Shown here piece after piece: positions 1 through 9,129 of a DNA stretch of 64,000 nucleotides. Under the pieces are notes generated by a model. That model did no database searches. It saw only the letters and a program-made list of their open reading frames with translations, and was not told the DNA's origin. The stretch comes from Streptomyces sp. RFCAC02 (GTDB taxonomy: Bacteria; Actinomycetota; Actinomycetes; Streptomycetales; Streptomycetaceae), in the NCBI RefSeq assembly GCF_004193175.1, contig NZ_SAUH01000001.1, positions 2,792,501-2,856,500 on the forward strand, read 5' to 3'. Position 1 is the stretch's first letter. Every line of letters starts with the position of its first letter. Both the position numbers and the translations under genes were made by a program.

Positions 1-488
1 GTGACGTCGGCGGCGAAGACGAGGACCCCGCGGTGCGGGGTGCGCACACCGGGGACGGACAGCCGTACGGGCGTGCACGTGAAGGTGAAGTGGCTGTCGC
101 GGGTGTGACCCGGGACCCTGCGGGACTTCAGCGTGCGGGGGGTGCCACTGCGCTGCACCTGGTCCATGAGGGGGAGGAGGCCCAGTTCGGCCAGCTCGGG
201 GAGTGTCTCGCCGGCCGGGGCGCCGGGGGCGCGGGGGCCGAAGAGCGAGGCGTAGGCGTCGTTCACGTAGGCGACGCGGTGCTCCGGGCCGTGGACGACG
301 GCGACGGGGGCCGGGACCTGGCCGAGCAGTTCGTGGACCGCGTGGGCGTCCACACCGGGGCCGCCCGCGGGGCGCGGGGCCTGCGGCTCGGTACGGGCCG
401 CGGGTACGCCGGCGGCGTCGGGTCCGGCGGAGGCGGCGTGGCGCCGCTGCGTTCCGGGCAGCCGGAGTCCCCAGCGCGTGAAATTCAC
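1..488 (-). CDS. PAS-domain regulatory protein (N-terminal part, cut by window edge)
   Basis: The reverse strand is open from a GTG at 488 to base 1, where the gene leaves the window. After about 60 residues rich in Pro, Ala and Arg comes a PAS-like segment with VAVVHGPEHRVAYVNDAYAS and, later, GVLVFAADVT, the usual end of a PAS sensor fold. In Streptomyces such proteins usually continue into GAF, SpoIIE-type phosphatase or histidine-kinase-like ATPase modules; which follows here cannot be seen. A GGAACGGAA stretch precedes the GTG and may be the ribosome binding site. The PAS call is from sequence pattern; the output domain is unknown. Confidence 0.6.
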   Translation of the reverse strand, partial: MNFTRWGLRLPGTQRRHAASAGPDAAGVPAARTEPQAPRPAGGPGVDAHAVHELLGQVPAPVAVVHGPEHRVAYVNDAYASLFGPRAPGAPAGETLPELAELGLLPLMDQVQRSGTPRTLKSRRVPGHTRDSHFTFTCTPVRLSVPGVRTPHRGVLVFAADV

Positions 489-584
489 AGCTTCCGTTCC
501 GATTCGTTCCGCGTCGTCCTGTGGTGCTGGTCAGTGGTTCCCCGCCGGCCGGCGGCCCGTCCATGGTCACACGGCGGGGCGCCG

Positions 585-1984
585 TCAGGCGTCCTCGGGG
601 TCGCGGGGGGTGCGGGCCGCGAGCTCGAATCCGGCCCGCGGGTGTTCCAGCGAGCCGAGGGAGACGATCTCACGTCTGAACAATCCCGCAAGGGTCCATT
701 CGGCGAGGACGCGCGCCTTCCGGTTGCCCGTCGGCATGCGCAGGAGGTGGTAGACGCGGTGGACGAGCCAGGCGGCGCGGCCCGTCAGGCGGCGGCCACG
801 GACCCGCGCGATGCCCCGGTGCAGCCCGAGCGATGCGACGGCTCCCGTCTGCCGGTGGCGGTAGTCGGCGGTGGGGCCGCCGGTGAGGACGGCGGCGATG
901 TTGTCGGCGAGGCGGCGGGCCTGGTGGACGGCGTGCTGGGCGTTGGGGGCGCAGCGCGTTCCGGGATCGGGGGCGGTCGGATCGGGCACGGCGGCGGCGT
1001 CGCCGGCGGCCCAGACGTGCGGGGTGTCCTCGACGCGGAGGTCGGGGGCGCAGCGGACGCGGCCCTCGTCGTCCAGGGGGACACCGAAGGAGGCGAGGAC
1101 GGGGTGGGGGCGTACGCCGGCCGTCCACACGATGGTGCGGGTGGGATGGCGGGTGCCGTCGCTGAGGACGGCGGTGCGGCCCGTGCAGGATTCGAGGCGG
1201 GTGGTGAGGCGTACGTCGACGTTGCGGCGGCGCAGCTCGCGCAGGGCGTGGGCGCCCATGTCGGGACCGGCCTCGGGGAGGACTCGGTCGGTGGCCTCGA
1301 CGAGGAGCCACTTCTGCTCGTCGGGGCGGAGGGAGGGGTAGGAGCGGCAGGCGTGGCGGGCCATGTCCTCGAGTTCGGCGAGTGCTTCGACGCCCGCGTA
1401 GCCGGCGCCGACGACGAGGAAGGTGAGGGCGGCGTCGCGGACGGCGGTGTCGCGGGTGGACGCGGCGATGTCGAGCTGTTCGAGGACGTGGTTGCGCAGG
1501 CCGATGGCCTCCTCGACGGTGCGGAAGCCGATGCCGTTCTCGGCGAGGCCGGGGATGGGGAGGGCGCGGGTGATGGAACCGGGGGCGAGGACGAGTTCGT
1601 CGTAGGGCAGGACATGGGGGGCGTCCGCCGGGGGTTCGCCGCCGGGGCGGGTGGCGGTGTGGCGGGGAGCCGGGGGTCGGACGGTCACCGTGCGGCGTTC
1701 GGTGTCCACGGCGGTGGCCTCCCCGCGAGGACTCGGCAGCGGGCGAGGAGACGGCGCAGGGGGACGACGACGTGGCGGGGGGAGAGGGAGCCGGCGGCGG
1801 CCTCGGGGAGGAGCGGCTGGTACGTCATGTACGGCCGCGGGCTGACGACGGTGATCGTGACGTCGCCGCGTCTGAGGTGGGGGCGCAGCCTGCGCTGGAG
1901 GCGGTGGGCCGTGGAGAGGCCGACATGACCGCCGCCGATCACCACGATGTGCGCGGGTCGCTTCGTCACCCGTCCATGAGGCAC
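585..1984 (-). pseudogene. ndh: Type II NADH dehydrogenase, interrupted by a frameshift
   Basis: FAD/NAD(P)-dependent oxidoreductase of the NDH-2 family, which passes electrons from NADH to the menaquinone pool at the inner membrane face. The N-terminal FAD fold (HIVVIGGGHVGLSTA) is in one frame from 1984. The rest is in another frame down to 585: LPYDELVLAPGS, a second Rossmann motif (FLVVGAGYAGVEALAELEDM) and the FAD-binding VWAAGDAA. The frames meet near 1725-1735. One extra G in the GGGG run there would restore a continuous protein of about 466 residues. As given, translation stops at 1685 after 99 residues. It is either a real mutation or a homopolymer error. Start could also be the GTG at 1969. 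Confidence 0.8.
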
Positions 1985-2163
1985 CCGGGGGCGTGGTTTT
2001 GTCCACAGGGTGTGCGCGGCGTGGTCCGTTCGGGGGCGTGGCGCGGGGGGCGGGGCGGGGCTTTCGGGTGCTGGGTGTCAGTGGGCTCAACTAGGTTGCC
2101 TGCTAGCGGAACAGGAAGGGCGGCGCGGGCCGCCGGCGTCATGGGGGATCGGGGGGATCGGTT

Positions 2164-2841
2164 GTGGGGGCAGTCGGGAAGGCGGACGGGTGGGGTGATG
2201 TGTCCGGTGAGGCGGAGCCGGCCCGGGGGGTCCGGGAGGACGGGGGGCCGCTGCGGGTCGACGCGCAGCGGAATCTGCGGCATGTGCTGAGCGCGGCGCG
2301 CGATGTGTTCGGGGAGCTGGGGTACGGCGCCCCGATGGAGGAGGTCGCGCGGCGGGCGAGGGTCGGTGTCGGGACGGTGTACCGGCGCTTCCCGAACAAG
2401 GAGGCGCTCGTGCGGTACATCGCGGCCGAGGAGACCGAGCGTCTGACGGCCAGGGCGCGGGAGGCGCTGGCGGCGGCGGACGAGCCGTGGAGCGCGCTGG
2501 AGGAGTTCGTGCAGCACTCGGCCGCGGGGGGCGCGGGGCGGTTGCTGCCGCCGGAGCTGCTGTCGGCCGGTGTGCCGGAGGCGGTCGCGGCCGGCGGGGC
2601 GGACGTGGTGGGCGTTCCGCAGCAGCGGGGCGCGGGGACGAGTGAGCTGCTCTCGGCCGTCGGCCAGCTCGTGGAGCGGACGCGTGCGGCGGGCCAGTTG
2701 CGGGCGGATGTGACGGTGGCGGACCTGATGCTGGTCATAGCCGCGTCGCCGCCGCGGGTCGCTGACCCGGTGCGGCAGTCGGCGGCGGAGGAGCGGCTGT
2801 TGCGGATCCTGCTGCGGGGGCTGCGGGCGAACGGTCGCTGA
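2164..2841 (+). CDS. atrA: TetR-family regulator, AtrA-like
   Basis: 225-residue TetR-type DNA-binding protein. Its N-terminal helix-turn-helix covers residues about 38-85 (GYGAPMEEVARRARVGVGTV then YRRFPNKEALV). The C-terminal ligand domain includes GAGRLLPPELL and TVADLMLVIAASPP. Both the sequence and the position next to the NADH dehydrogenase match AtrA of S. coelicolor, an activator of actII-ORF4 that also links N-acetylglucosamine metabolism to development; this identity is recalled, not searched. Start GTG follows a G-rich stretch. The gene is divergent from ndh. A CTAG-flanked element at 2091-2106 lies in the shared promoter region and could be an operator, but the symmetry is weak. 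Confidence 0.7.
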   Translation: MGAVGKADGWGDVSGEAEPARGVREDGGPLRVDAQRNLRHVLSAARDVFGELGYGAPMEEVARRARVGVGTVYRRFPNKEALVRYIAAEETERLTARAREALAAADEPWSALEEFVQHSAAGGAGRLLPPELLSAGVPEAVAAGGADVVGVPQQRGAGTSELLSAVGQLVERTRAAGQLRADVTVADLMLVIAASPPRVADPVRQSAAEERLLRILLRGLRANGR

Positions 2842-2994
2842 GCGGCGCGGTGATGAGCCCGCGCGGGAGCGGCCGCGCGGGCGTTCGCCGTGGAATCCCC
2901 CCGGAAGAGTGGTCTCCCTCGCGGTATGGCGTGCACGGGTGGGTGTGCGTGTCACCCTGACCGCTGCTGGCAGACATGACGGGGGCGGCGGGGC

Positions 2995-4776
2995 ATGGGC
3001 GTTGAGGGGAAGGGCGGCGGTTCCACCGTGCCGCGGCAGCGTCGGGAGCACGAGGCGGCCGGTCCCGGGGACCTCGCACTCGTCGAACGGATGCGTTCGG
3101 GCGACATGGGGGCGTACGACGAGCTGTACCGGCGCCATGCGGCGTCCGTGCGCCGGTACGCGCGGACGTGCTGCCGGGACGCCGACACGGCCGACGACCT
3201 GACGAACGAGGTGTTCACGGCGACGCTGCAGGCCGTGCGGGGCGGGGCGGGGCCGCGTGCTTCGGTGCGGGCGTACCTGCTCGCGTCGGTGCGGCGGGTC
3301 GCGGCGGACTGGGCGCGTACGGCGCGGCGTGAGCAGTTGGTCGAGGACTTCGCGGTGTTCGCGGTGGAGGCGGAGGCCGGCCGCGCGGTGGGGGGCGCGG
3401 CGACCGCGGGGGCGGACGTGCGGGCGATGCGGGAGGCCGACGCGTCGATGGCGGTGCGGGCGTTCCGCAGCCTTCCGGAGCGGTGGCAGACGGTGCTGTG
3501 GCACACGGCCGTCGAGGAGGCGTCGCCGCGCGACGTCGCGCCGCTGCTCGGGCTGACGCCGAACGCGACGGCGGTGCTGGCGCACCGGGCGCGGGAGGGG
3601 CTGCGGCAGGCGTTCCTGCAGGAGCACGTGGGCCGTTCGGCGCGGGCGGGCGGTGAGTGCGCGCGGTACGCGGCGCGGCTCGGGGCGTACGCGCGCGGCG
3701 GGTTGCGGGCGCGGGCGGAGCGGGGGCTGCGCCGGCACCTGGAGGAGTGCGTGGACTGCGCGACGGCCGCGCGCGAGGTGCGGCTGCTGAACGCGGAGCT
3801 GGGCGCGCTGCTGCCGGTGGCGTTCATCGGGTGGTTCGCCGCGGGGTCGCAGGCCGGTGCCGCGGCCTGGCTCGGGGCGGCCGGGGGCGGTACGGCCGCG
3901 GCTGCCGGAAGTGCCGCGGCCGCCGCGGGGGGCGGCTCCGGCGGGGGCGGTGCCGGGGCGCTCCAGGGGATCGGCGGGGCGATGAAGGCGGGGATCGCCT
4001 CCGGGGTGGTGGCGACCGCGCTGGCCGCCGCCCTGGCGTTCGCGCTCGCGGGGCAGCGGGGGCCGGACGAGGCCGCGCGGCCCGAGTCGCTGCCGTCGGC
4101 GCCGGCGCTTCCGGACCGGCCGGAGCCGGCGGACCCCGCGCCGCCGGACCGGCCGGCCGAGGAGCCCGGGCCGTCCCGGACCCGTGAACCGGCGGAGGAG
4201 ACGGCCGCGCCGGAGCCTACCGAGCCGCCGGAACACACCCCCGACGCGCCCCCGGCGCCCCGGCCGGACGAGGAGACGACACAGCCTGCCGCCCCCGACC
4301 CGTCCCCGTCGCCCACTCCCCCGCCGCCCGCGCCCGGGCCGACGCCGTACGAGCTGCGTGCCCTCGCGTACGACCTCACGGGCGACGGTGACGCGCCGAC
4401 CGTGCGCGTCGCGGGCAGCACGCCCGTGTGGCGGCGGTCGGACGGGCTGTCGATCGGCGGCACGGCGTACGCGCACGGGGTCTCCGTCGGCGCGGCGTCC
4501 TCGGTGACGATCGACCTGAACCGGCCCTGCGCCGTCTTCCGCGCGGTGGCCGGCCTGGACGACCGGACGGTCGGGCTCGGGGCGGCCGAGTTCGCGGTGT
4601 ACGGGGACGGCGTGGAGCTGTGGCGCTCGCCGGTGCTCGCCGCCGGTGCCCCGGGGGCGCCGGTCGAGGTGCCGCTCGACGGGGTGGCGGAGATGCGGCT
4701 CACCGTGCGTCCGCACGGGCTGCTCGGCCTGCTGGCGCCCGCGGCGTGGGCGGAGAGCGTCATCGAATGCGGCTGA
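2995..4776 (+). CDS. Giant ECF sigma factor with zinc finger, membrane helix and NPCBM domain
   Basis: 593 residues, about three times a normal ECF sigma factor. Sigma-2 is at about residues 40-110 (YDELYRRHAA, DTADDLTNEVFTATLQAV) and sigma-4 at about 155-208 (FRSLPERWQTVLWH, LLGLTPNATAVLAHRAREGL). A zinc-finger anti-sigma motif follows at H248, C252, C255, then a Gly/Ala linker and a hydrophobic helix at about 333-352. A Pro/Glu stalk leads to a C-terminal beta domain (about 460-593) with YAHGVSVGAASSVTIDL, typical of NPCBM sugar-binding modules. Sigma factors with such C-terminal extensions are known in Actinobacteria. The layout suggests a membrane-tethered sigma factor that senses an extracellular glycan. 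How it would be released is not visible. Confidence 0.8.
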   Translation: MGVEGKGGGSTVPRQRREHEAAGPGDLALVERMRSGDMGAYDELYRRHAASVRRYARTCCRDADTADDLTNEVFTATLQAVRGGAGPRASVRAYLLASVRRVAADWARTARREQLVEDFAVFAVEAEAGRAVGGAATAGADVRAMREADASMAVRAFRSLPERWQTVLWHTAVEEASPRDVAPLLGLTPNATAVLAHRAREGLRQAFLQEHVGRSARAGGECARYAARLGAYARGGLRARAERGLRRHLEECVDCATAAREVRLLNAELGALLPVAFIGWFAAGSQAGAAAWLGAAGGGTAAAAGSAAAAAGGGSGGGGAGALQGIGGAMKAGIASGVVATALAAALAFALAGQRGPDEAARPESLPSAPALPDRPEPADPAPPDRPAEEPGPSRTREPAEETAAPEPTEPPEHTPDAPPAPRPDEETTQPAAPDPSPSPTPPPPAPGPTPYELRALAYDLTGDGDAPTVRVAGSTPVWRRSDGLSIGGTAYAHGVSVGAASSVTIDLNRPCAVFRAVAGLDDRTVGLGAAEFAVYGDGVELWRSPVLAAGAPGAPVEVPLDGVAEMRLTVRPHGLLGLLAPAAWAESVIECG

Positions 4777-4911
4777 CACGGCGGGCCGCCGGCGCCGAGT
4801 CGCAGGGACGGCCGGTACGCGGGGCACGGCCGCCTGGTGTCGTCAGACATGTCCGAGTCGGAACGGCGTTCCGGGACCGGGGCCACGGGCGCCCCGCGTG
4901 GGGGCGGGGGC

Positions 4912-6999
4912 TCAGGGGCTGACGCCGCTCGTCACCGCGCGGGGGTCGCGGTGGCCCTCGGCGGTCCAGCAGGAGCCGCGGCGTGCGAGGAGGCGGCGGA
5001 GCCACACCTCGGTCGAGACGAGCTCGGCGAGGCCGTCGAGCGGGAGGCGCTCGCCCTCGGCGGCCGCGCGCAGGGCCTTGCGGACGACACGGGCCTCGAT
5101 CAGGCCGGCGTCCGCGAGCAGGGGGGCGTCGAAGAGGTCGACCAGGGTGCCGATGTGGGCGTGCAGGCCGAGCCGTGCGGCCTCGCCGTGGGTCGCGGCC
5201 TGGGTCGTCGCGCCCCAGCCGGGCGGCAGGGCGCGGACGCCCGCGCCCTCCAGGACGGCGCGCAGCACATCGGCGCGCGCCCCCGGCTGGACGCGGAGCG
5301 ACTCGGGCAGCGCCTGCGAGGCGCGGACCACCTGATTGTCGTAGAAGGGGGCGTGCAGCCGCTGGTGGCGGACCTCGGCGGCCTGCTCCAGGACGCGGTG
5401 GTCGGCGGCGCTGCGGGCCAGGGCGGCGCGGGCGCGGCGGACACCGGGCCGGCCCGTGCCGGCGGCCGAGCGCGGCCGCGCCGCCACCGCTTCGAGCCGA
5501 ATCGATACTTCCGCCAGTGCCTCCCCCGTCAGCCACCGGGCGGCCGGCCCCGGGCGGCACCAGGCGAGCGCGGCGAGGGAGGCGCCGAGCGCGCCGTCGT
5601 GCGTCGCGTCGGTGAACGGGTCGGCGGCCACCGGTGTGCGCAGGGCGACGGCCGCGCCGGTGAGGCCGTCCGGGTACGGGGTTCGGGCGAGGCGCCGCGC
5701 GGCGCGGTAGATCGTGAGCGGCACCGTGACGGAACGGCTCCCGCCGCCCGTCGCGCGCGCGAGGGCCGTGACGGGCCGTACGAGGGAACGGCGGCGGCGG
5801 TCGATGAGGAGGTCGGCGAGGCGGGCCGGGTGGGCGTCGAGGACATGGCGCGCGCCGCTGCCGACGAAGTGGTCCGCGCTGCCGGCGAGGAGGCGCAGGC
5901 GGTGGCGGGACGCGGTGACGAGGGCGGGGCCCGGTTCGTCGGTGAGGGGACCGGTGTCGAGGCCGGCCCAGGGCAGGGCCTCCTCGCCGCCCGTGACGAC
6001 GACGTGGTGGAGGCGGGGGCTCTCGGCGATGGCGCGGGCGCGTTCGAGTTCGGCGGCGCGGGCGGCGGCGCCCGGCGTCCCGGCGGCGGGGGCGGTGAGG
6101 TCGTTGAAGGTGACGGCGAGCAGGCGTTCGCCGGCCTGGGTGGCGCCGGTGCCGAAGACCGTGCCGGGCATGCCGGGCAGGCCGGCGGCGAGCAGGGCGA
6201 GGGTGGCGGACGCGCTGCCGCCGGACAGGTCGGCGCCGACGCCGGGCGCGGGCTCGGCGTGCCGGCCGCCGCGGTCGGCCGGTCCCATGCCGGGCACCGG
6301 GCCGCCGTCGGTGGCGGGGGCGTGCCGGGGGGCGGCGAGGCGGCTGCGGACGGCCTCGACCAGGGCGTCGCGCACGCCGGCGACGGCGACCTCCCGTTCG
6401 GTGGGCGGTGCGGCGACGACCATGGGGACGGCCGGCTCGTAGTCGACGATGTCGCGGACGCCGCCTTCACGGAGCATCAGGGCGTGGCCCGGCGGCACGC
6501 GGCGGACACCGCGGTACGGGGTGCCGTCGCCGGTGGCCTCGGGCGCCTCGGGCGCGGCCAGCAACGCGGCGAGGTGCGGTACGTCGAGCTGGGCCTCGGT
6601 GAGGTCGGCGAGGGGCAGGGCGGCCGTCGCGTAGGCGGAGCCGCCGGCCCAGTCGGTGTGGAAGACGGGGCGGACGCCGGCGAGGTCGGCCGGGACGACG
6701 GTGCGGCGGCCGAACCGGGCGACGGCGGTGTAACTGCCGGGCCAGAGCGTGAGCTGGCGGAGTGCGCCGGCGCGCGCGGAGACGAGAGAGCGCCGCAGGG
6801 TGGCGTCGTCGGCGCCGCAGTGGCCGAAGACGGCGAGGTGCGTGTCGCCGTCGGCCTGGACGAGACGGATCTCGTCGGGGCGCCAGTCGCCGACCGCCCA
6901 GAGGGGGTCGGGGCCGTTCCACAGCAGATGGGCGCCCAGCGGCTGGATGTCACGGGCGGCGCCGGCCGTGGCTCCGCACCAGCCGACCAACCATCGCAT
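4912..6999 (-). CDS. Asparagine-synthetase-like protein related to lasso peptide cyclases
   Basis: 695 residues. Start is the ATG at 6999 behind GGGGGAGG; the open frame upstream is only a lack of stop codons. The N-terminal half resembles the class II amidotransferase fold (GHCGADDATLRRSLVSARA, GSYTAVARFGRRTVV) but has Arg, not Cys, at position 2, so no glutaminase activity is expected. The C-terminal half resembles the ATP-pyrophosphatase domain, but the SGGxDS loop reads SGGSASA, losing the usual Asp. HAPFYDNQVVRASQALP matches the conserved C-terminal part of asparagine synthetases. Lasso peptide macrocyclases share this build, but no precursor, RRE or leader-peptidase gene is adjacent. 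Function unknown; possibly a structural or impaired homologue. Confidence 0.75.
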   Translation of the reverse strand: MRWLVGWCGATAGAARDIQPLGAHLLWNGPDPLWAVGDWRPDEIRLVQADGDTHLAVFGHCGADDATLRRSLVSARAGALRQLTLWPGSYTAVARFGRRTVVPADLAGVRPVFHTDWAGGSAYATAALPLADLTEAQLDVPHLAALLAAPEAPEATGDGTPYRGVRRVPPGHALMLREGGVRDIVDYEPAVPMVVAAPPTEREVAVAGVRDALVEAVRSRLAAPRHAPATDGGPVPGMGPADRGGRHAEPAPGVGADLSGGSASATLALLAAGLPGMPGTVFGTGATQAGERLLAVTFNDLTAPAAGTPGAAARAAELERARAIAESPRLHHVVVTGGEEALPWAGLDTGPLTDEPGPALVTASRHRLRLLAGSADHFVGSGARHVLDAHPARLADLLIDRRRRSLVRPVTALARATGGGSRSVTVPLTIYRAARRLARTPYPDGLTGAAVALRTPVAADPFTDATHDGALGASLAALAWCRPGPAARWLTGEALAEVSIRLEAVAARPRSAAGTGRPGVRRARAALARSAADHRVLEQAAEVRHQRLHAPFYDNQVVRASQALPESLRVQPGARADVLRAVLEGAGVRALPPGWGATTQAATHGEAARLGLHAHIGTLVDLFDAPLLADAGLIEARVVRKALRAAAEGERLPLDGLAELVSTEVWLRRLLARRGSCWTAEGHRDPRAVTSGVSP

Positions 7000-7644
7000 C
7001 GCCGCCTCCCCCGGTGAGTTGGGCGCTCCGGTCACTCCCGGGAACGTACGCGGGGGTCCGTGGACCGTCCGCGGGCGTGGGGCCGTCGCGCAGGTGCCTG
7101 CGCCCATGCTGCCATGCGGCGAACGCGAACGGGGCACGGCGGTGGGGTCCTTCGCACCGCGTGGCGGACGGACGGGGGCGCGCGACGGTGCGCGCGACGG
7201 GCTGCGCGCGCCCCGGTGGGGGCGGGCGATTTTCGGCCAAAGTGTGACCGGTGCGCGCCGATCGGCACCCTGCCGGGCGACGCCGCGGTTCAGGGCCCGG
7301 GAGACGCCGACCGCCTCCCGGGCCGGTCCGCCACCCGCGGGGAATGGGGCGGCGGCAACCCCCGGCCCGCCGGTTCCGTGAGGGCAGCGGGCCGACCCAC
7401 GCGGTGCCCATGGAAGCGCCGCCTCCCGCGGCCGGACAGAGCGCACGGCCGGGCGCACGGCCACATAGCCGGAGCACGTTCCCTGGACGGGGCAGCGCTC
7501 GCACGCCCGTACGGTCATAAACACGCCAACCGGGATTCACCCCCTTAACGGTCAGGAGGCGCCGAACTACGCTGGGTTGGCGGAGGTACGGAGAGGCCCC
7601 GCACTGGTCGTGGGGCCGCCGTTGGGTGTGTCAGGGGTGCGCGC
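7000..7644. other. Long intergenic region between divergent genes
   Basis: 645 bases separate the asparagine-synthetase-like gene (minus) from the NsdA-like gene (plus). Frames are open only because of GC content. On the minus strand a short ORF from 7524 carries Cys-x2-Cys-x5-Cys (about 7472-7505); it has a poor ribosome binding site and is not called as a gene. An AT-richer patch near 7227-7245 (ATTTTCGGCCAAAGTGT) and another near 7515-7555 are candidate promoter DNA. No lasso precursor-like ORF was found. Confidence 0.5.
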
Positions 7645-9054
7645 ATGTCCAGAGAACAACGCGGGCCGAACGAGAAGCTGGGCGCGGTTCTCGCCCTTGC
7701 GGGAATCAGCAACGCCGGTCTCGCCCGCCGGGTCAACGATCTGGGCGCGCAGCGGGGGTTGACGCTGCGCTACGACAAGACCTCCGTCGCCCGCTGGGTG
7801 ACCAAGGGAATGGTGCCGCAGGGGTCGGCGCCGCATCTCATAGCCGCGGCCATCAGCGGCAAGCTGGGCCGGCCCGTCCCGCTGCACGAGATCGGGCTCG
7901 CCGACACCGATCCGGCGCCCGAGGTGGGCCTGTCGTTCCCGCGCGACATCGCGGGCGCGGTGGACGCGGCGACGGAGCTGTACCGGCTGGACGTCGCGCC
8001 GGGCAAGGGCATCTGGCAGTCGCTGGCCGGATCGTTCGCCGTCAGCGCGTACGCGGGGCCCGTGTCGCGGTGGCTCATCAGCCAGGCGGACGCGTCGGTG
8101 GCGCGCGAGGCGCCGCGGCCCACCGAGGGGGCGGCCGGACGCGTGGGCCACTCCGACGTCGCCAAGCTGCGGGAGGCGGCCGAGGAGGCGCGCCGCTGGG
8201 ACTCCAAGTACGGCGGCGGGGACTGGCGTTCGTCCATGGTCCCGGAGTGCCTGCGGACGGATGCCGCGCCGCTCCTCCAGGGCAGCTACTCGGACGAGGT
8301 GGGGCGGCAGCTCTTCCGCGCGACCGCCGAACTGACGCGCCTCGCGGGCTGGATGGCGTTCGACACCGGGCAGCAGGAGGCCGCGCAGCGGTACTACATC
8401 CAGGCACTGCGGCTGGCGCGGGCGGCGGCGGACGCGCCGCTCGGCGGGTACGTGCTGGCGTCCATGTCGCTGCAGGCGACGTACCGGGGGTTCGCCGAGG
8501 AGGGGGTCGACCTCGCGCAGGCCGCGCTGGAGCGCAACCGTTCCCTCGCCACCGCCCGGACCATGAGTTTCTTCCACCTGGTCGAGGCGCGCGCGCTGGC
8601 GAAGGCGCACGACGCGCAGGGCTGCGGGCAGGCGCTGGCGGCGGCCGAGAGCTTCCTGGAGCGGTCCCGCGACACCGACGACGACCCGAGCTGGCTCGAC
8701 TTCTACCAGCACGACCGGCTCGCCGCCGACGCCGCCGAGTGCTACATCGACCTCAAGGTCCCGGGGCAGGTGCGGCGGTTCACCGAGCAGGCGCTGTCCG
8801 AGCCGACGGAGGAGTTCGTGCGCTCGCACGGGCTGCGGCTCGTGGTGGCGGCCGTCGCCGAGCTGGAGTCGGGCAACCTGGACAAGGCGTGCGCGGTCGG
8901 GGCGCGGGCCGTGGAGGTAGCCGGGCGCATATCGTCGGCGCGCACCACGGACTACGTACGGGACCTGCTGCACCGTCTCGCGCCGTACGGGCACGAGCCG
9001 CTGGTGCGGCAGTTGCAGGAGCAGGCTCGCGTGCTCCTCGCTTCTCCGGCATGA
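7645..9054 (+). CDS. NsdA-like developmental regulator with TPR-type helices
   Basis: 469 residues. The N-terminus has a helix-turn-helix-like segment ([35 protein letters not shown]). The rest is alpha-helical with repeats that look like tetratricopeptide units ([60 protein letters not shown]). This matches the NsdA / sporulation-associated protein family of Streptomyces, negative regulators of morphological differentiation and antibiotic production; the assignment is from memory of the family. Start ATG follows AGGGG. It is transcribed away from the asparagine-synthetase-like gene and converges on the beta-propeller gene. Confidence 0.7.
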   Translation: MSREQRGPNEKLGAVLALAGISNAGLARRVNDLGAQRGLTLRYDKTSVARWVTKGMVPQGSAPHLIAAAISGKLGRPVPLHEIGLADTDPAPEVGLSFPRDIAGAVDAATELYRLDVAPGKGIWQSLAGSFAVSAYAGPVSRWLISQADASVAREAPRPTEGAAGRVGHSDVAKLREAAEEARRWDSKYGGGDWRSSMVPECLRTDAAPLLQGSYSDEVGRQLFRATAELTRLAGWMAFDTGQQEAAQRYYIQALRLARAAADAPLGGYVLASMSLQATYRGFAEEGVDLAQAALERNRSLATARTMSFFHLVEARALAKAHDAQGCGQALAAAESFLERSRDTDDDPSWLDFYQHDRLAADAAECYIDLKVPGQVRRFTEQALSEPTEEFVRSHGLRLVVAAVAELESGNLDKACAVGARAVEVAGRISSARTTDYVRDLLHRLAPYGHEPLVRQLQEQARVLLASPA

Positions 9055-9129
9055 CCTCGCACATGACAGCGGCACGAGCGGCCGATCGGCGGGGGGCCGA
9101 CGGCGGCGGCTGACCGCGCCGGGGGCGTC

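Noticed and set aside
33..1928. 631-codon plus-strand ORF over the PAS and ndh genes
   Set aside because: Gly/Ala/Val-rich translation of antisense DNA; the minus strand carries clear PAS and NDH-2 motifs.
2091..2106. Operator CTAGGTTGCCTGCTAG upstream of the AtrA-like gene
   Set aside because: Only four outer bases on each side are symmetric; mentioned with the gene but too weak to list as a site.
7000..7524. N-terminal extension of the asparagine-synthetase-like protein
   Set aside because: Open only for lack of stops; the ATG at 6999 has a strong ribosome binding site and begins the family sequence.
4912..9054. A lasso peptide gene cluster
   Set aside because: Only the cyclase-like gene is present, with damaged motifs; no precursor, RRE protein, leader protease or transporter is adjacent.
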